DNA of 64,000 nt from Burkholderiaceae bacterium (GCA_024637155.1 JAGXFR010000054.1:27283-91282), one strand, 5' to 3'. Positions 18,293 through 32,074 are shown, counted from the stretch's first letter. Notes: generated by a model from the sequence alone, not told the origin. Numbers and translations: made by a program.

Positions 18293-19201
18293 TCATCCGT
18301 TTGCGCCGGCGGGCGCTTTGCGCGCAGCCGCGGGCGCGAGCATCGGGAAGCCGAGCCGTTCGCGCGACTCGTAGTAGGCCTGCGCGATCGCGCGCGCGAG
18401 GGCGCGCACCCTGCCGATGTAGGCGGCGCGCTCGGTCACGGAGATCGCGCCGCGCGCGTCGAGCAGGTTGAAGGTGTGCGAGCACTTCATCACCATCTCG
18501 TAGGCCGGCAGAGCGAGCTGCGCTCCGATCAGGCGGCGCGCCTCGGCCTCGTAGTCGCTGAAGTGCCGAAACAGCATCTCGGCGTTGGCGTGTTCGAAGT
18601 TGTAGGTCGACTGCTCGACTTCGTTCTGGTGGAACACGTCGCGGTAGAGCACGCCTTCGGTCCACACCAGGTCGTAGACGCTCTCGACGTTCTGCAACGC
18701 CATCGCGAGGCGTTCGAGCCCATAGGTGATCTCGCCGGTGATCGGCTGGCACTTGAGCGATCCGACCTCCTGGAAATAGGTGAACTGCGTGACCTCCATC
18801 CCGTTGAGCCACACCTCCCAGCCCAGTCCCCACGCACCCAGCGTCGGGGATTCCCAGTCGTCCTCGACGAAGCGCACATCGTTGGCGCGGGTGTCGACCC
18901 CCAGCGCCTCGAGGGATCCGAGATAGAGCTCGATGATCTCGGGCGGGGAGGGCTTCAGGACCACCTGGTACTGGTAGTAGTGCTGGAGCCGGTTCGGGTT
19001 GTCGCCGTAGCGTCCGTCCTTCGGACGGCGCGACGGTTGGACATAGGCGGCGCGCCACGGTTCCGGGCCGATCGAGCGCAGGAAGGTCGCCGTGTGGAAG
19101 GTGCCGGCGCCAACCTCCATGTCATAGGGCTGGAGCAGCGCGCACCCCTGCCGGTCCCAGTAGTCCTGGAGTCGCAGAATCACCTGCTGGAACGAAAGCA
19201 T
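18293..19201 (-). CDS. glyQ: Glycyl-tRNA synthetase alpha subunit
   Basis: This is the catalytic subunit of glycyl-tRNA synthetase. The 302-residue product begins [15 protein letters not shown] and contains the class II motifs, including the [14 protein letters not shown] stretch and [17 protein letters not shown]. An open frame continues far upstream, but there it is the antisense shadow of lnt, so the ATG at 19201 is the start. It lies 29 bases after lnt and just ahead of glyS. Confidence 0.97.
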   Translation of the reverse strand: MLSFQQVILRLQDYWDRQGCALLQPYDMEVGAGTFHTATFLRSIGPEPWRAAYVQPSRRPKDGRYGDNPNRLQHYYQYQVVLKPSPPEIIELYLGSLEALGVDTRANDVRFVEDDWESPTLGAWGLGWEVWLNGMEVTQFTYFQEVGSLKCQPITGEITYGLERLAMALQNVESVYDLVWTEGVLYRDVFHQNEVEQSTYNFEHANAEMLFRHFSDYEAEARRLIGAQLALPAYEMVMKCSHTFNLLDARGAISVTERAAYIGRVRALARAIAQAYYESRERLGFPMLAPAAARKAPAGANG

Positions 19202-19230
19202 GGCGGGCTTGTCCTTGAAAACCACGGATT

Positions 19231-20829
19231 TTACTTGGTTCGACGCCGCGCCCGGGCGCAAAGCCCCGTTCCGGCCGCGCTCAGTGCCAGCGCGAGTCCC
19301 AGCACGGGGTAGTTTCCGAACACCGCGTAGGGCGTCAGCCCCGTCGTGCCGCGCACTTCGGTCGCGAGCGTGCCGCGCTCGCCGGTGGGCAAGCGCGCGG
19401 TGACGACCCCCTGGTGGTCGATCGCCGCCGTCACGCCGGTGTTGGTCGCGCGCAGCATGGGTCTGCCGAGTTCGAGCGAACGCATGCGCGCGATGCGCAG
19501 GTGCTGGTCGAGCGCGTGCGAGTCCCCGAACCATGCGAGATTGCTCAGGTTCACCAGCACGGTCGCGCCGTCGCGCACCTGACGGGCCAGTTCCTCGCCG
19601 AAGAGGTCCTCGAAGCAGATGTTGAAGGCGATGCGTTCGTCGCCGAGCGACAGCGCCGGTTGCCCGTCCGCGCCGCGGGCGAACTCGCCCAGGGGGATGT
19701 CCATCATGCGCACGAACCACCCGAACAGCGCGGGCACGAACTCGCCGAAGGGCACCAGGTGGCGCTTGTCGTAGCGCCCCGTGATCCGGCCGTCGGCCCC
19801 GATCACCGCGACGCTGTTGGTGATGCGCGCAGCGGACGCGGCAGCCGCGTTCGCCGGGCGCAGGTCGGCGGCATCCAGCGGCATGCCGATCACGAGCGCA
19901 CCGCCGAGCGCGGCGTAGCGCGCCAGGCGTTCGCTGATCTCCGGCGGGGTCGCGCGCCACGGAATGGTCCACGCGGTCTCGGGAAGCACGGTCAGTTCGG
20001 CGCGCCCCGCTTCGACCATCGCGACATAGGTATCCATGGCCGCCAGCGCGCGATCGGGGTCGAACTTGAGATCCTGCGGCACGTTGCCTTGCAGCAGCCG
20101 CACCGGCAGGGGCCGCGCGCTCGGCTGCACCCAGACGGCGGGCGCCAGCAGAAGTCCGAGCGCGACCGGCAGCACGAGCAGCAGCACCCCGGCGACCGGG
20201 AAGCGGCGCTGGCGCAGGGTGGACAGCGCGAGGGCGAGGCCGAACGCGGCGAGGGCCGCGAACAGACCGACACCGTAAACCCCGAGCAGCGGCGCCACGT
20301 GGCGCAGCGGTCCGCCCAGGTGCGCGTAGCCGATCGACAGCCACGGGAATCCGGTCATCAGGTAGCCACGCGCCAGCTCGCCGAGCGTCCACAGGCCCGC
20401 GAAGAGCAGCGCTGCACCCAGTTCCGCGCCCGCTCCGAAGGGCTTGTCCGCGAGCCGCCGCGTGAGGGCCACGGCGAGCGCACCGAAAGCGGCGAGATAC
20501 ACGGAGAGCAGGACCACCGCTGCGGCCGCCATCGGGGCCGGCATGCCGCCGTAGCGATGCATGCTGACGTACATCCAGCCCACGCCGGCCACGAAGCTGC
20601 CGACGCCAAAGGCGAGCGCCGTTGTGAAATCGCCGCGCCAGCGCGGCGCGGGGCGTTGCGGGAGCAACAGAAGGATCAGCGCCGCGAGCGCCAGTGGCTG
20701 GAGCCACCATCCTTCCAGCGGTCCGAAGCTTGCCGCATGGAGCGCGCCGAGCGCCAGCGCCGCGAGAGCACGGACCAGCGCGCCGCGCATCGGCGCCGAC
20801 GCGTGCGCCGCGAGCGCAGCGTCAGTCAT
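19231..20829 (-). CDS. lnt: Apolipoprotein N-acyltransferase Lnt
   Basis: Lnt adds the third acyl chain to lipoproteins at the inner membrane. The N-terminal ~235 residues contain about six hydrophobic helices, followed by a nitrilase-like periplasmic domain. The catalytic triad is visible as E284 (VLPETAW), K355 ([12 protein letters not shown]) and C405 (FNICFED). The 532-residue length is normal. Its first codons overlap the end of corC by eight bases, the usual corC-lnt arrangement. Confidence 0.96.
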   Translation of the reverse strand: MTDAALAAHASAPMRGALVRALAALALGALHAASFGPLEGWWLQPLALAALILLLLPQRPAPRWRGDFTTALAFGVGSFVAGVGWMYVSMHRYGGMPAPMAAAAVVLLSVYLAAFGALAVALTRRLADKPFGAGAELGAALLFAGLWTLGELARGYLMTGFPWLSIGYAHLGGPLRHVAPLLGVYGVGLFAALAAFGLALALSTLRQRRFPVAGVLLLVLPVALGLLLAPAVWVQPSARPLPVRLLQGNVPQDLKFDPDRALAAMDTYVAMVEAGRAELTVLPETAWTIPWRATPPEISERLARYAALGGALVIGMPLDAADLRPANAAAASAARITNSVAVIGADGRITGRYDKRHLVPFGEFVPALFGWFVRMMDIPLGEFARGADGQPALSLGDERIAFNICFEDLFGEELARQVRDGATVLVNLSNLAWFGDSHALDQHLRIARMRSLELGRPMLRATNTGVTAAIDHQGVVTARLPTGERGTLATEVRGTTGLTPYAVFGNYPVLGLALALSAAGTGLCARARRRTK

Positions 20830-21703
20830 CTTGAACGTCGGGTGACTCCGTCGCCTTCGGTGGCAGGCGCTCGACGAGCAGCAGCTGCACCTGGCGCGCG
20901 TCGGCGCGCAGCACCTGGAAGCCCAGTGAGCCCAGTTCGATGCGCTCGCCGCGGCGCGGGACGCGTCCCAGCTGCCCGGTCACCAGACCGCCGATCGTGT
21001 CGAAGTCCTCGTCCGAGAAGTCGGTGTCGAAGAGCTTGTTGATCGGACCGATCTCGGCAAACGCGTGCACCCGATAGCGTGGTCCGTGCTCGCCGGGTGC
21101 CAGCGCGACGATGTGGTCCGCGGCCACGTCGAAATCGAATTCGTCCTCGATGTCGCCGACGATCTGCTCGAGGACGTCTTCGATGGTGATCAGCCCCGCG
21201 ACGCCGCCGTATTCGTCGACGACCACGGCGAGATGGTAGCGATTGACGCGAAACTCACGCAGCAGCACGTTCAGGCGTTTCGATTCGGGAATGAACACCG
21301 CGGGGCGCAGCAGGTCGCGCACGTCGATGTCGTCGTTCGCGTAGAGCCGCAGCAGTTCCTTCGCGTGCAGGATCCCGAGCACGTTGTCCCGATCGCCCTC
21401 GACCACGGGGAAGCGCGAATGCGCCGTTTCGATCACGTGCGGCATGAACAGCGCGGCGGGCTGGCTGATGTCGATCACGTCCATCTGCGCGCGCGGCACC
21501 ATGATGTCGCGCGCCGCAAGTTCGGACACCTGGAGAACGCCCTCGATCATCGAGAGCGCGTCGGCGTCGATCAACTCGTGCTCGTGGGCCTGGCGCAGCA
21601 CGCCCATCAGCTGGGTTCGATCTTCGGGGGCTCGCAGCAGCAAGGCTGCCAGGCGCTCGCGCAGCGGCCGCCTGGGGGAACCGCCCGAGGGAGGCTCGGA
21701 CAT
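20822..21703 (-). CDS. corC: CorC/HlyC-family CBS-domain protein
   Basis: This is a cytoplasmic protein with two CBS domains and a C-terminal CorC_HlyC domain, linked in enterobacteria to magnesium/cobalt efflux. CBS repeats are recognisable around IMVPRAQMDVIDISQP and VLREFRVNRYHLAVVVDEYGG. The C-terminal GLVTGQLGRVPRRGE segment is typical. I start at the ATG at 21703 (MSEPPSGGS); an upstream in-frame ATG at 21754 lies near the ybeY stop and is not family-like. There is no transmembrane segment. Confidence 0.92.
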   Translation of the reverse strand: MSEPPSGGSPRRPLRERLAALLLRAPEDRTQLMGVLRQAHEHELIDADALSMIEGVLQVSELAARDIMVPRAQMDVIDISQPAALFMPHVIETAHSRFPVVEGDRDNVLGILHAKELLRLYANDDIDVRDLLRPAVFIPESKRLNVLLREFRVNRYHLAVVVDEYGGVAGLITIEDVLEQIVGDIEDEFDFDVAADHIVALAPGEHGPRYRVHAFAEIGPINKLFDTDFSDEDFDTIGGLVTGQLGRVPRRGERIELGSLGFQVLRADARQVQLLLVERLPPKATESPDVQDD

Positions 21704-21768
21704 AAGGGTATCGACTAGGGAAACGGTGCGCCGAGGATACCCGAACTGGACCAACGGGCAAAGCGCCT

Positions 21769-22233
21769 TCAGTCGCTCCGCGCGCGATACGGGTCGGCGA
21801 TGCGAAAGCGCTGCAACAGCGAAATCTCGCGCGTTTCCATGCTGTGCGCCGCCTCGGGCTCGTCGTGGTCGTAGCCCTGCGCGTGCAGCACGCCGTGGAT
21901 CACGAGGTGCGCGAGGTGGTGCTCGAAATTCTTCTTCTGCTCGCGCGCTTCACGCCGGATCACGGGAATGCAGAGCACGATATCCCCAGCTCCGTCGCCG
22001 TACGGGAAGGTCAGCACGTTGGTCGCGTCGTCGCGGCCGCGGTATGCGGCGTTCAGGCTGCGTCCCTCGGCCATCGCGACGAAGCGCAGCGTGAGATTGG
22101 CATCGGCTTCCAGCGCGGCGAGAACCAGCCGCCGCAATCGCGAGCGCACCAGCGGCAGGGCGGCAACGCCGCGCCCGCGCTGCAGCGCCAGGTGCAGGCG
22201 CGGCGCGGCTCTACTCGGAGCGGGGCTCGGCAT
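21769..22233 (-). CDS. ybeY: Endoribonuclease YbeY (16S rRNA maturation)
   Basis: YbeY is a zinc-dependent RNase needed for 16S rRNA 3' maturation and ribosome quality control. The metal triad is in the motif HGVLHAQGYDH (H113, H117, H123 from the chosen start). The upstream NVLTFPYGD segment is also diagnostic. The ATG at 22233 gives 154 residues and overlaps the end of phoH by 23 bases; a longer frame to 22284 adds only sequence inside phoH. The phoH-ybeY-corC-lnt order is conserved across proteobacteria. Confidence 0.95.
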   Translation of the reverse strand: MPSPAPSRAAPRLHLALQRGRGVAALPLVRSRLRRLVLAALEADANLTLRFVAMAEGRSLNAAYRGRDDATNVLTFPYGDGAGDIVLCIPVIRREAREQKKNFEHHLAHLVIHGVLHAQGYDHDEPEAAHSMETREISLLQRFRIADPYRARSD

Positions 22234-23176
22234 TGCGCTCGTAGGCGTCCACGATGCGCGCGACCAGCGGATGGCGCACGACATCGCTGCTGTCGAACTC
22301 GGTAAACGCGATGCCGCGCAAGCCGTCGAGAATCCGGCGTGCCTGCACCAGCCCCGAGGGTTGCCCCTTGGGCAGGTCGATCTGCGTGGTGTCGCCGTTC
22401 ACCACCGCCTTCGAGCCGAAGCCGATTCGGGTGAGGAACATCTTCATCTGCTCGGGGGTCGTGTTCTGCGCCTCGTCGAGGATCACGAAGGAGTGGTTCA
22501 GCGTGCGCCCGCGCATGTAGGCGAGCGGCGCGACTTCGATGCTCTGGCGCTCGAACATGCGCGCGGTGCGCTCGAGTCCCATCAGGTCGTAGAGCGCGTC
22601 GTAGAGCGGGCGCAGGTACGGGTCGACCTTCTGCGCGAGATCGCCCGGCAGGAAGCCCAGTCGCTCGCCCGCCTCGACCGCCGGGCGGGTGAGCACGATC
22701 CGCTTGACCGCGTCGCGCTCGAGGGCGTCGACCGCGCATGCCACTGCGAGGTAGGTCTTGCCGGTGCCCGCCGGGCCGATGCTGAAGGTCATGTCGTGCG
22801 CGAGGATGTTGCGCAGGTACTCGCGCTGGCGCGGCGTGCGGCCCTGCAGGTCGCTGCGCCGCGTCTGCAGCGCCGGTGACATGTCGGAGGGGTCAGGCCG
22901 CTGGGTTTCGCCGCGGCGCAACTCGATCAGGCCGAGCTGGATGTCTTCCAGGGAGAGGCGGTTCTCGGAGAATTCGTGGAAGTGGCGCAGCGCGGCGATC
23001 GCCTTGCGCGCGGGTTCGGGCTCGCCGCTCACCGTGAAGGTGCGCGAACGGCGCCGGATCCGCACGTCGAAAGCCTCTTCGATCTGGCGGATGTTTTCGT
23101 CGAAGGCACCGCACAGGTTCGCCAAGCGGCGATTGTCGGCACCGTCGAGCGTGAGTTCGAGGCTTTTGGCTTTCAA
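22211..23176 (-). CDS. ybeZ: PhoH-family ATPase (YbeZ)
   Basis: This is a P-loop ATPase that works with YbeY in rRNA processing. The 321-residue protein has an N-terminal KH-like segment. The Walker A motif GPAGTGKT is at residues 134-141 and the Walker B/DEAQ motif is in [17 protein letters not shown]. It is 18 bases downstream of the FecR-repeat gene. In related genomes it normally follows miaB directly, which is why the two genes between them look inserted. Confidence 0.95.
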   Translation of the reverse strand: MKAKSLELTLDGADNRRLANLCGAFDENIRQIEEAFDVRIRRRSRTFTVSGEPEPARKAIAALRHFHEFSENRLSLEDIQLGLIELRRGETQRPDPSDMSPALQTRRSDLQGRTPRQREYLRNILAHDMTFSIGPAGTGKTYLAVACAVDALERDAVKRIVLTRPAVEAGERLGFLPGDLAQKVDPYLRPLYDALYDLMGLERTARMFERQSIEVAPLAYMRGRTLNHSFVILDEAQNTTPEQMKMFLTRIGFGSKAVVNGDTTQIDLPKGQPSGLVQARRILDGLRGIAFTEFDSSDVVRHPLVARIVDAYERNAEPRSE

Positions 23177-23194
23177 GGACGGTGATGCGGCGTT

Positions 23195-25960
<2,766 letters not shown>

Positions 25961-25962
25961 TG

Positions 25963-27375
25963 CTAGAAGCGGTAGCGCGCGCGCACGAGCGCCTGCACGC
26001 GCCGGTAATCGTTCGGACCGATCGTCGATCGGTTGCGCGTGAAGGCGAGCGTCGGACCCACGGTGAGCCCGCCGGAGATCGATTTGTCGGCCGACAGGCT
26101 GACTTCAGTCTGGCGATCTTCGCGTGCCACCCCGAACTGGGGCTCGATGCCCTCGAAATCACGCGCCTCCCAGCTCAGTGCGCCGCTTGCCTGCCAACCG
26201 GACCCGAGTCCGAACACGAGCAGGGCGCGCAGGCCCATGAAGTCATAGCTGAGGTTCTCAAAATCGGCGCGGGAACGCTCACGGCCGGCGTGCAATCCGG
26301 TGATCAGGGTGCTTCGGGACATCGATTCCAGCGCCGTCGCCCACGTGAGTCCGGCCGCGGTCCGATCCGCATCGCGCACCGGCTGGCTGGGGAAGTCGAA
26401 GCGGTAGTGCTGCAGGTAGGCGCCGACCTGTCCCGCCCGGGACGTGTCGCATTGCCACTGGGCGATCGCGCCCACCCCGTCGCGCAGGCGGGTGCCGTCC
26501 AACCGCAGAGTTTGGGCCTGTACCAGCATGCCGCCCTCGTGACAGCCGCTCCGCCGGGCGATTCCAGCGGACAGTTCAAGCTGTTCGTGGTCGAGTGTAT
26601 GCGCGCTCGGGTGCGCGCGGACCATGGCACGCCCCCCTGCTGTCACCCGCCATCTGCCGTCGATCGGAATTACCCAGTGCAGGGCGCCGCCGAGCGCCAT
26701 TACGGGGCTCGAAGTGGGCTGACTCAGCGGCAGCGGGAGTACTGCGCTGCCGTCGGCGAGCAGCCACTGTCCGCTCGCGGTCCCGAGGTTGACGTTGTCG
26801 TCGAAACCGAATTCGGCCTCCAGCGTCACGATGCGCCGGGTGCGCTGTCCGTCCTGCACCCGCGCGATGGCGTCCAGGTAGCGTGCGATCGTCGCCCGCA
26901 CTTCGGGCGGGATCTCGCGCGCCGCGACGGCTTCGAATTCGCGCCGCGCCGCTTCGGCCTCACTGATGCGCAGATAGGCGCGCGCAATTTCGGCGCGTGC
27001 CGGAAGGTTGTCAGGCCGCTGGATCAGCACCCGATCGAGTGCGATCACGGCATCGGCGGGGTGCCCGGCGTCCAGTGCGGAGACGCCAAGCAGATAGTCG
27101 AATTCGGCGCTGCCGGCGTATCTCTCCTCGGCGGGTTTGAGCAACCGGTAGGCCTCATCGAAACGGCGCTCGGCGACCAGCTGGCGAGCGTCGCGCAGCA
27201 GCCGAGCGAGCGGACTCACGGCTTCGACAGGTGCAGCCGCCCCGCCGGCCGGTGCTCCGACGGCGGTCTGCGCCTGGGCCTGCCCGGCGCCACCGAGCGC
27301 GAGCGCGCACACCAGGGCGCCGGTCGCGAGCGCCAGGGCCGCGACGTGCGTGCCGCGGCCGCCCGAGCTGCCCAC
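25963..27375 (-). other. Slam-like module (signal peptide + TPR + DUF560 barrel), possible separate gene from internal GTG
   Basis: If translation restarts at the GTG at 27373-27375, the product is 470 residues: [10 protein letters not shown], a hydrophobic signal core, the AQAQ cleavage region, about 120 residues of TPR-type helices, then a ~310-residue predicted beta-barrel. Barrel hallmarks are [14 protein letters not shown] at its start, alternating polar/apolar strands, [14 protein letters not shown], and a terminal strand VRARYRF. The start of the DUF560 domain in Slam proteins commonly has such a DDNVN stretch. Alternative GTG starts are at 27399 and 27405. No strong Shine-Dalgarno sequence precedes any of them. 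Confidence 0.7.
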
Positions 27376-28713
27376 CGCATTCGCCGACGTCCCGTTCACC
27401 GGCACGCCGCGCAAGCTATGCGCGCGCACCTCGGTGATCTCGACGTCGATCATCGAACCGATCGCCGTGCGGGGGCCGGGAAAGTTGACGACGCGGTTGT
27501 TTTCGGTCCGGCCGCTCAGTTCGGTTGCGTCGTGGCGCGCAGGTCCCTCGACCAGCACGCGCTGTCTGGTGCCAAGCATCGACGCACTGATCCGGCGCGC
27601 ATTGGCGTCGATCGCCGCCTGCAGGCGGTGCAATCGGGCGCGCTTCACTTCATGCGGCGTCTCGTCCGGCAGTTCCGCGGCGGGTGTTCCGGGGCGCGGG
27701 CTGTAGAGGAAACTGAACGAGGCATCGAAGTCGATCTCCTCGATGAGCTGCATCGTGCGTTCGAAGTCGGCGTCGGTCTCGCCGGGGAATCCGACGATGA
27801 AGTCCGAGCTGATCGCAATATCCGGGCGCACGGCGCGCAGTCGGCGCACGATCGATTTGTATTCGAGAACCGTGTAGCCGCGCTTCATCGCCGCGAGCAC
27901 CCGGTCGGAGCCGGACTGCACGGGCAGATGCACATGCCCGGCAAGCTCTGGGAGGCGAGCGTGCGCCTCGATGAGGGCGGGCGTGAATTCGCGCGGGTGG
28001 GACGTGGTGTAGCGCACGCGCGCAATCCCCGGGATCTGCGCCACGTAGGAGAGCAGCACCGCCAGGTCGGCCGGCTCGTCGGGACCGACGCTGGCCCGGT
28101 AGGCGTTGACGTTCTGGCCCAGCAGCGTCACTTCACGCACGCCCTGTTGGGCGAGTTCGGCGACTTCCGTGAGCACGTCTTCGAACGGTCGCGAAACCTC
28201 CTCGCCGCGCGTGTAGGGGACGATGCAGAAACTGCAGTACTTGCTGCAGCCCTCCATTACCGAGACAAAGGCGCTCGCCCCCTCGACGCGCGCCGGCGGC
28301 AGGTTGTCGAACTTCTCGATTTCCGGAAAGCTGATGTCCACTTGTGCGACGCCGCTGCGCGCGCGAGCGCGCAGCAGATCGGGCAATCGGTGCAGCGTCT
28401 GGGGTCCGAAGACGACATCGACGTACGGCGCGCGCGCGACGATCGCGCCGCCTTCCTGGCTCGCCACGCAGCCGCCGACACCGATCAGCAGTTCCGGCCG
28501 ATCACGCTTGAGTTGGCGGACGCGCCCGAGATCCGAGAACACCTTCTCCTGCGCCTTCTCGCGCACCGAACAGGTGTTGAATACGATGATGTCCGCTTCA
28601 GCCGGGTCGTCCGTCAGCGTGGTGCCATGGGAGGCTTCGAGCACGTCGGCGATCTTCGCCGAGTCGTACTCGTTCATCTGGCAACCGAAGGTCTTGAGGT
28701 AGAGCTTCTTCAT
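25963..28713 (-). CDS. miaB: MiaB tRNA methylthiotransferase fused in frame to a Slam/DUF560-like outer-membrane protein
   Basis: Residues 1-436 are a complete MiaB, the radical-SAM enzyme that adds 2-methylthio to i6A37 of tRNA. N-terminal cluster cysteines are C11, C48 and C82; the radical-SAM motif is C156-x3-C160-x2-C163; a TRAM domain ends HSLRG at 436. No stop follows. The frame runs through about ten linker residues into a signal-peptide-like segment ([18 protein letters not shown], ending AQAQ). TPR-like helices ([33 protein letters not shown]) and a beta-rich C-terminal domain ending in Phe follow, as in Slam proteins. Either one 916-residue fusion is made, or the second part starts internally at GTG 27375. 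MiaB identity is certain; the Slam assignment is by pattern. Confidence 0.88.
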   Translation of the reverse strand: MKKLYLKTFGCQMNEYDSAKIADVLEASHGTTLTDDPAEADIIVFNTCSVREKAQEKVFSDLGRVRQLKRDRPELLIGVGGCVASQEGGAIVARAPYVDVVFGPQTLHRLPDLLRARARSGVAQVDISFPEIEKFDNLPPARVEGASAFVSVMEGCSKYCSFCIVPYTRGEEVSRPFEDVLTEVAELAQQGVREVTLLGQNVNAYRASVGPDEPADLAVLLSYVAQIPGIARVRYTTSHPREFTPALIEAHARLPELAGHVHLPVQSGSDRVLAAMKRGYTVLEYKSIVRRLRAVRPDIAISSDFIVGFPGETDADFERTMQLIEEIDFDASFSFLYSPRPGTPAAELPDETPHEVKRARLHRLQAAIDANARRISASMLGTRQRVLVEGPARHDATELSGRTENNRVVNFPGPRTAIGSMIDVEITEVRAHSLRGVPVNGTSANAVGSSGGRGTHVAALALATGALVCALALGGAGQAQAQTAVGAPAGGAAAPVEAVSPLARLLRDARQLVAERRFDEAYRLLKPAEERYAGSAEFDYLLGVSALDAGHPADAVIALDRVLIQRPDNLPARAEIARAYLRISEAEAARREFEAVAAREIPPEVRATIARYLDAIARVQDGQRTRRIVTLEAEFGFDDNVNLGTASGQWLLADGSAVLPLPLSQPTSSPVMALGGALHWVIPIDGRWRVTAGGRAMVRAHPSAHTLDHEQLELSAGIARRSGCHEGGMLVQAQTLRLDGTRLRDGVGAIAQWQCDTSRAGQVGAYLQHYRFDFPSQPVRDADRTAAGLTWATALESMSRSTLITGLHAGRERSRADFENLSYDFMGLRALLVFGLGSGWQASGALSWEARDFEGIEPQFGVAREDRQTEVSLSADKSISGGLTVGPTLAFTRNRSTIGPNDYRRVQALVRARYRF

Positions 28714-28721
28714 CGTCCTGA

Positions 28722-29036
28722 TCAGCGCCGCGCCGCTTCGATTTCAGCCGGGGTGAGAATCCAGGCGCGTTTGACCTGTCCGCCTTGCTCGAGTTCGTAG
28801 CGCACCGCGACGGCTCCCTGGACGCTCGCCGGCATCACGATGCTGTTGTTCTGGTTGAAGATGCGCGCACCGGCGGTGAAGTTCACCGGGTTGCCGTCCA
28901 TGCGCGCTTGCGGAAACACAACCACTTCCAGCCAGCCGACCTTGCTCTTCTCCGGGAAGACGCGCGGCTGTGCGGCGACCCCGCCGCTGAGCGCGAGGGC
29001 GGTCAGGAGGGCTAGAACTCTCGTGGTCGTGATCAT
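28722..29036 (-). CDS. Small exported protein of unknown function
   Basis: The 104-residue protein has a clear signal peptide ([23 protein letters not shown]) and a short mature domain containing [35 protein letters not shown] lies about 10 bases before the ATG at 29036, which decides this start over a longer frame reaching into the tRNA terminator. It ends eight bases before miaB and is the first gene of the operon. I do not recognise a characterised family; the periplasmic location is inferred from the signal peptide. Confidence 0.8.
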   Translation of the reverse strand: MITTTRVLALLTALALSGGVAAQPRVFPEKSKVGWLEVVVFPQARMDGNPVNFTAGARIFNQNNSIVMPASVQGAVAVRYELEQGGQVKRAWILTPAEIEAARR

Positions 29037-29165
29037 CGCGGTGAGTCTCCTGTCGATGCGGCGCGCGCGGCTGCCTGCGTGCGTCTTGCGCGCAGCCGCC
29101 ATTTTGCACTGATCGGCACTGCGGCGCGCGTTCACCGCTTTCGGCTGCGCAGCGGGGCATCGTCG

Positions 29166-29203
29166 CAAAAACGACAAGGCCCGCGAACGGGCGGGCCTGT
29201 CGT
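29166..29203 (-). terminator. Rho-independent terminator downstream of the tRNA gene
   Basis: On the minus strand a stem pairing ACGACAGGCCCGC with GCGGGCCTTGTCGT (one small bulge, loop CCGTTC) is followed directly by TTTTTG. It lies about 40 bases after the tRNA CCA end and separates the tRNA unit from the miaB operon. Confidence 0.85.
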
Positions 29204-29241
29204 GCACCGCGGCCCCGGCGGAGCCGTGCAGCGTGCGTGTC

Positions 29242-29318
<77 letters not shown>

Positions 29319-29328
29319 AGAGCGGTGG

Positions 29329-29357
29329 ATTTTATGGGTTTGGTGGTTCGGCGTCAA
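29329..29357 (-). promoter_or_regulatory. Predicted sigma70 promoter of the tRNA gene
   Basis: On the minus strand TTGACG (29352-29357) and TAAAAT (29329-29334) are spaced by 17 bases. The -10 box ends 10 bases before the mature tRNA 5' end. The -35 box overlaps the pyrF stop codon (29354-29356), so the promoter is embedded in the end of the upstream gene. Confidence 0.75.
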
Positions 29358-30190
29358 AAGCCGGGCCGCGCCCGCTGCTGCGCGGCGCGGATCGCGGCGA
29401 GCGTATCGCGCGCCGCCACGCCCGCCGCTGCCGCAAAGTCCTCACCCCTGCCGGCGTAGAGGATCGCACGCGACGAGTTGATCATCATCCCGAAACCGTC
29501 GCTAGCCATGCCCGCAGCCACGCTCGCCTCGACATCGCCGCCCTGCGCGCCGATCCCGGGAACGAGCAGCGGCAGGTCGCCGACGATCGCGCGCACCCGC
29601 GCCAGTTCGGCGGGGAATGTGGCGCCGACCACGAGTCCGAGTTGCCCGCTCGTGTTCCAGGGGCCGGCCGCAAGCCGCGCGACGCGTTCGTAGAGCGCTT
29701 CGCCGTCGGCGAGGCGCTGTCCCTGCAGGTCCGCGCCGCCGGGATTCGACGTGCGGCACAGCAGAATCACCCCGTGCTGCGGCCAGGCGAGAAAGGGCTC
29801 GATCGAGTCGAAGCCGAGGTAGGGGTTGACCGTGACCGCGTCGGCTCCGTAGCGCTCGAAGGCCTCCCGGGCATAGAGCGCCGCGGTCGAGCCGATGTCA
29901 CCGCGCTTGGCGTCGAGCACCACGGGGATGTCCGGGTGCCGGTCGCGGATGTGCGCAATGACAATCTCGAGCTGCCGCTCGGCGCCCGCCGCGGCGAAGT
30001 AGGCGATCTGCGGCTTGAACGCGCACGCGAAGGGCGCGGTCGCGTCGACGATCTCCGTGCAGAAGCGCGCGATTCCGTCGGGACGTTCCGCGAGGTGCGC
30101 GGGCAGGCGCCCGGCGTCCGGGTCGAGTCCGACACACAGCATCGAGCCGGCGCGTTGCCAGCGAGCGCGCAGGCGGTCGCAAAAGTTCAC
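29354..30190 (-). CDS. pyrF: Orotidine-5'-phosphate decarboxylase PyrF
   Basis: PyrF performs the last step of UMP synthesis. The 278-residue protein contains the catalytic segment [18 protein letters not shown] with the essential Asp/Lys pair. It belongs to the longer class of OMP decarboxylases ([10 protein letters not shown] start, [13 protein letters not shown] phosphate-binding loop). The start is GTG at 30188-30190, preceded by a good Shine-Dalgarno sequence (GGAGGATCGAAG). The open frame continues upstream only as the shadow of the divergent transporter gene. Confidence 0.95.
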   Translation of the reverse strand: MNFCDRLRARWQRAGSMLCVGLDPDAGRLPAHLAERPDGIARFCTEIVDATAPFACAFKPQIAYFAAAGAERQLEIVIAHIRDRHPDIPVVLDAKRGDIGSTAALYAREAFERYGADAVTVNPYLGFDSIEPFLAWPQHGVILLCRTSNPGGADLQGQRLADGEALYERVARLAAGPWNTSGQLGLVVGATFPAELARVRAIVGDLPLLVPGIGAQGGDVEASVAAGMASDGFGMMINSSRAILYAGRGEDFAAAAGVAARDTLAAIRAAQQRARPGF

Positions 30191-30217
30191 CTTCGATCCT
30201 CCGGGGGTTGCGTGCCG

Positions 30218-30246
30218 ATTGTAAAGGGGCGAGGATTCCCGGTCAC
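30218..30246 (-). promoter_or_regulatory. Predicted promoter of pyrF
   Basis: Minus-strand GTGACC (30241-30246) and TACAAT (30218-30223) are separated by 17 bases. The -10 box is about 27 bases upstream of the pyrF GTG, leaving a short leader that includes the Shine-Dalgarno sequence. Confidence 0.55.
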
Positions 30247-30259
30247 CCGATGAATCCCG

Positions 30260-31162
30260 ATGCCCGTACCCGACTCGCATTCCTTCTCGACCCGCGACCT
30301 GTGGCTGCTGGCACTGCTCACGCTCACCTGGGGCGTGAACTGGCCGGTGATGAAGATCGGCGTTTCGGATCTCGAACCGATGACGTTTCGCTCGATCTGC
30401 ATGGTGATCGGCATCCCGATTCTCTATCTGTCCGTGCGCGTGCAGGGGCTGCGCATCGCGGTCGCGCGCGAGCACTGGCCGGAACTGGTGCTGCTCGCTC
30501 TCACCAACATGGTGGCGTGGGTCGTGCTGGTGATGTACGGAATCCAGCTCCTGTCCTCGGGGCGCGCGGCAATTCTCGGCTATACGATGCCGATCTTCAC
30601 GGCGCTGATCGGCTTTGCGGTCTTTGGCGATCGGGCCGCGGCGCGCCTGTGGCTGGGCGTCGCGGCTGCGGCCGTCGGTGTCGCGTTGCTGCTCGCGCGC
30701 GAAATCAGCGCAATCACCGGCAGCCCGGCGGGAACGGCGGTCATGTTGTGCGGCGCGCTCGTGTGGGGTTTTGGAACGCAGCTGATGCGGCGTCGCCGCC
30801 AGCCGACCGATGTGCTGGTGATCACGTTCTGGGCGCTGGTCGCGTCGCTGCTGGTGTGCGGGACGCTCGCGCTGACGCTGGAGCGCGCGAGTTGGACGCA
30901 CCTTCCGGGTCCGGCCGCGTCGCTCGCGATCGCCTACAACGCCATCGTGATTTTCGGGATCTCGCAGGTGATCTGGTTTCGGCTCGCGAGCACCCTGCCG
31001 CCGATGGTGAGCAGTCTTTCGGTGATGATGATCCCGGTGATCGGGGTATTCTCGGGAATGTGGATGCTCGGTGAGCGGCCCGCCTGGCAGGACTTCGCGG
31101 CGCTGGCGAGCATTCTGATCGCGATGGTGGCGGTGCTGCGGCCCGCCCGACGACTGGGCTGA
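30260..31162 (+). CDS. EamA/DMT-family inner-membrane transporter
   Basis: The 300-residue protein has about ten hydrophobic helices in two EamA repeats. The first begins [19 protein letters not shown] and the second around [16 protein letters not shown]. Members of the drug/metabolite transporter superfamily export amino acids, nucleosides or other small metabolites; nothing here fixes the substrate. It is divergent from pyrF and followed 45 bases later by a hydrolase gene. Confidence 0.88.
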   Translation: MPVPDSHSFSTRDLWLLALLTLTWGVNWPVMKIGVSDLEPMTFRSICMVIGIPILYLSVRVQGLRIAVAREHWPELVLLALTNMVAWVVLVMYGIQLLSSGRAAILGYTMPIFTALIGFAVFGDRAAARLWLGVAAAAVGVALLLAREISAITGSPAGTAVMLCGALVWGFGTQLMRRRRQPTDVLVITFWALVASLLVCGTLALTLERASWTHLPGPAASLAIAYNAIVIFGISQVIWFRLASTLPPMVSSLSVMMIPVIGVFSGMWMLGERPAWQDFAALASILIAMVAVLRPARRLG

Positions 31163-31207
31163 GAACCGGCGGGATTTCACCGGAGAAGAACTCGGGAGGC
31201 AACGGCG

Positions 31208-32074
31208 GTGCGTACGACGGATTTCACGCGAATGTCGCCCGATGGCGTGGCGCTCGCGGCACGCGACTGGGAGCCCGACGCCGGCCCCGTGCAGGGTGGC
31301 ATCTACCTGCTCCATGGCCTGGGCGAGCACCTGGGTCGCTATGACGCACTGGCCCAATGGCTGTGCGCAGCCGGGTGGCGGGTGCGCAGCCACGACCACC
31401 GCGGGCACGGGCGCTCGGCCGGCGCGCGCGGGACGCTCAGCGCGACGTGTGATCCGCGCTGCGAAGCCACCCCGCTGGTCGCCGAATTCGCTTCCGTTTG
31501 CGGAACGTCGCCGATTCTGATGGGCTTCAGCATGGGCGGCGCGCTCGCAGCGGAGATGGTGCTCTCGGGGTGCACCCCGGTGCGCGCGCTGGTGCTCTCG
31601 TCGCCTGCGTTTGCCCTGCCGCTGACGCGCTTCCAGAAGGGCCTGCTGGCCGTCCTCGAGCGCGTCGCTCCGGATCGGACGATTCCCAGCGGTTTGCGCC
31701 CCGACCATCTCTCGCACGACCCGGCGCAGGTGCGGGCCTATGTCGAGGATCCTCTGGTGCACGATCGCATCTCGGCGCGCCTGCTGCGCTGGATGCTCGA
31801 TGCCGGAACTCTGGCGCGCACCCGTGCCGCCGCGCTCTCGGTGCCGACCCTGCTCGTCTCTGCCGGCGCCGACCGGATCGTCGATCCGGATGGAGCACGC
31901 CGCTTTGCGGCGCGGGCGCCGGCCGAAATGCTTGCGGCGCACGAATTTGAAGGGGCGTACCATGAACTCTTCAACGAGGCACCGCCGTGGCGGGCCGCGG
32001 CGCTCGCAGCACTGCAGGCCTGGCTGGAGCGACTCGTGGTGACGGCGGGAACAACAGGGGAAGGGCAGGGATGA
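31208..32074 (+). CDS. Alpha/beta hydrolase, monoacylglycerol lipase/lysophospholipase-like
   Basis: This is a serine hydrolase of the MGLL/PldB type. The oxyanion segment [12 protein letters not shown], the [10 protein letters not shown] motif, the nucleophile elbow GFSMGG and a late acid region ([10 protein letters not shown]) followed by [13 protein letters not shown] (catalytic His) are all present. The 288-residue start is GTG at 31208 behind GGGAGGC. Its stop overlaps the next gene as ATGA, so it is translationally coupled to the phosphoribosyltransferase. The true substrate is unknown. Confidence 0.88.
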   Translation: MRTTDFTRMSPDGVALAARDWEPDAGPVQGGIYLLHGLGEHLGRYDALAQWLCAAGWRVRSHDHRGHGRSAGARGTLSATCDPRCEATPLVAEFASVCGTSPILMGFSMGGALAAEMVLSGCTPVRALVLSSPAFALPLTRFQKGLLAVLERVAPDRTIPSGLRPDHLSHDPAQVRAYVEDPLVHDRISARLLRWMLDAGTLARTRAAALSVPTLLVSAGADRIVDPDGARRFAARAPAEMLAAHEFEGAYHELFNEAPPWRAAALAALQAWLERLVVTAGTTGEGQG

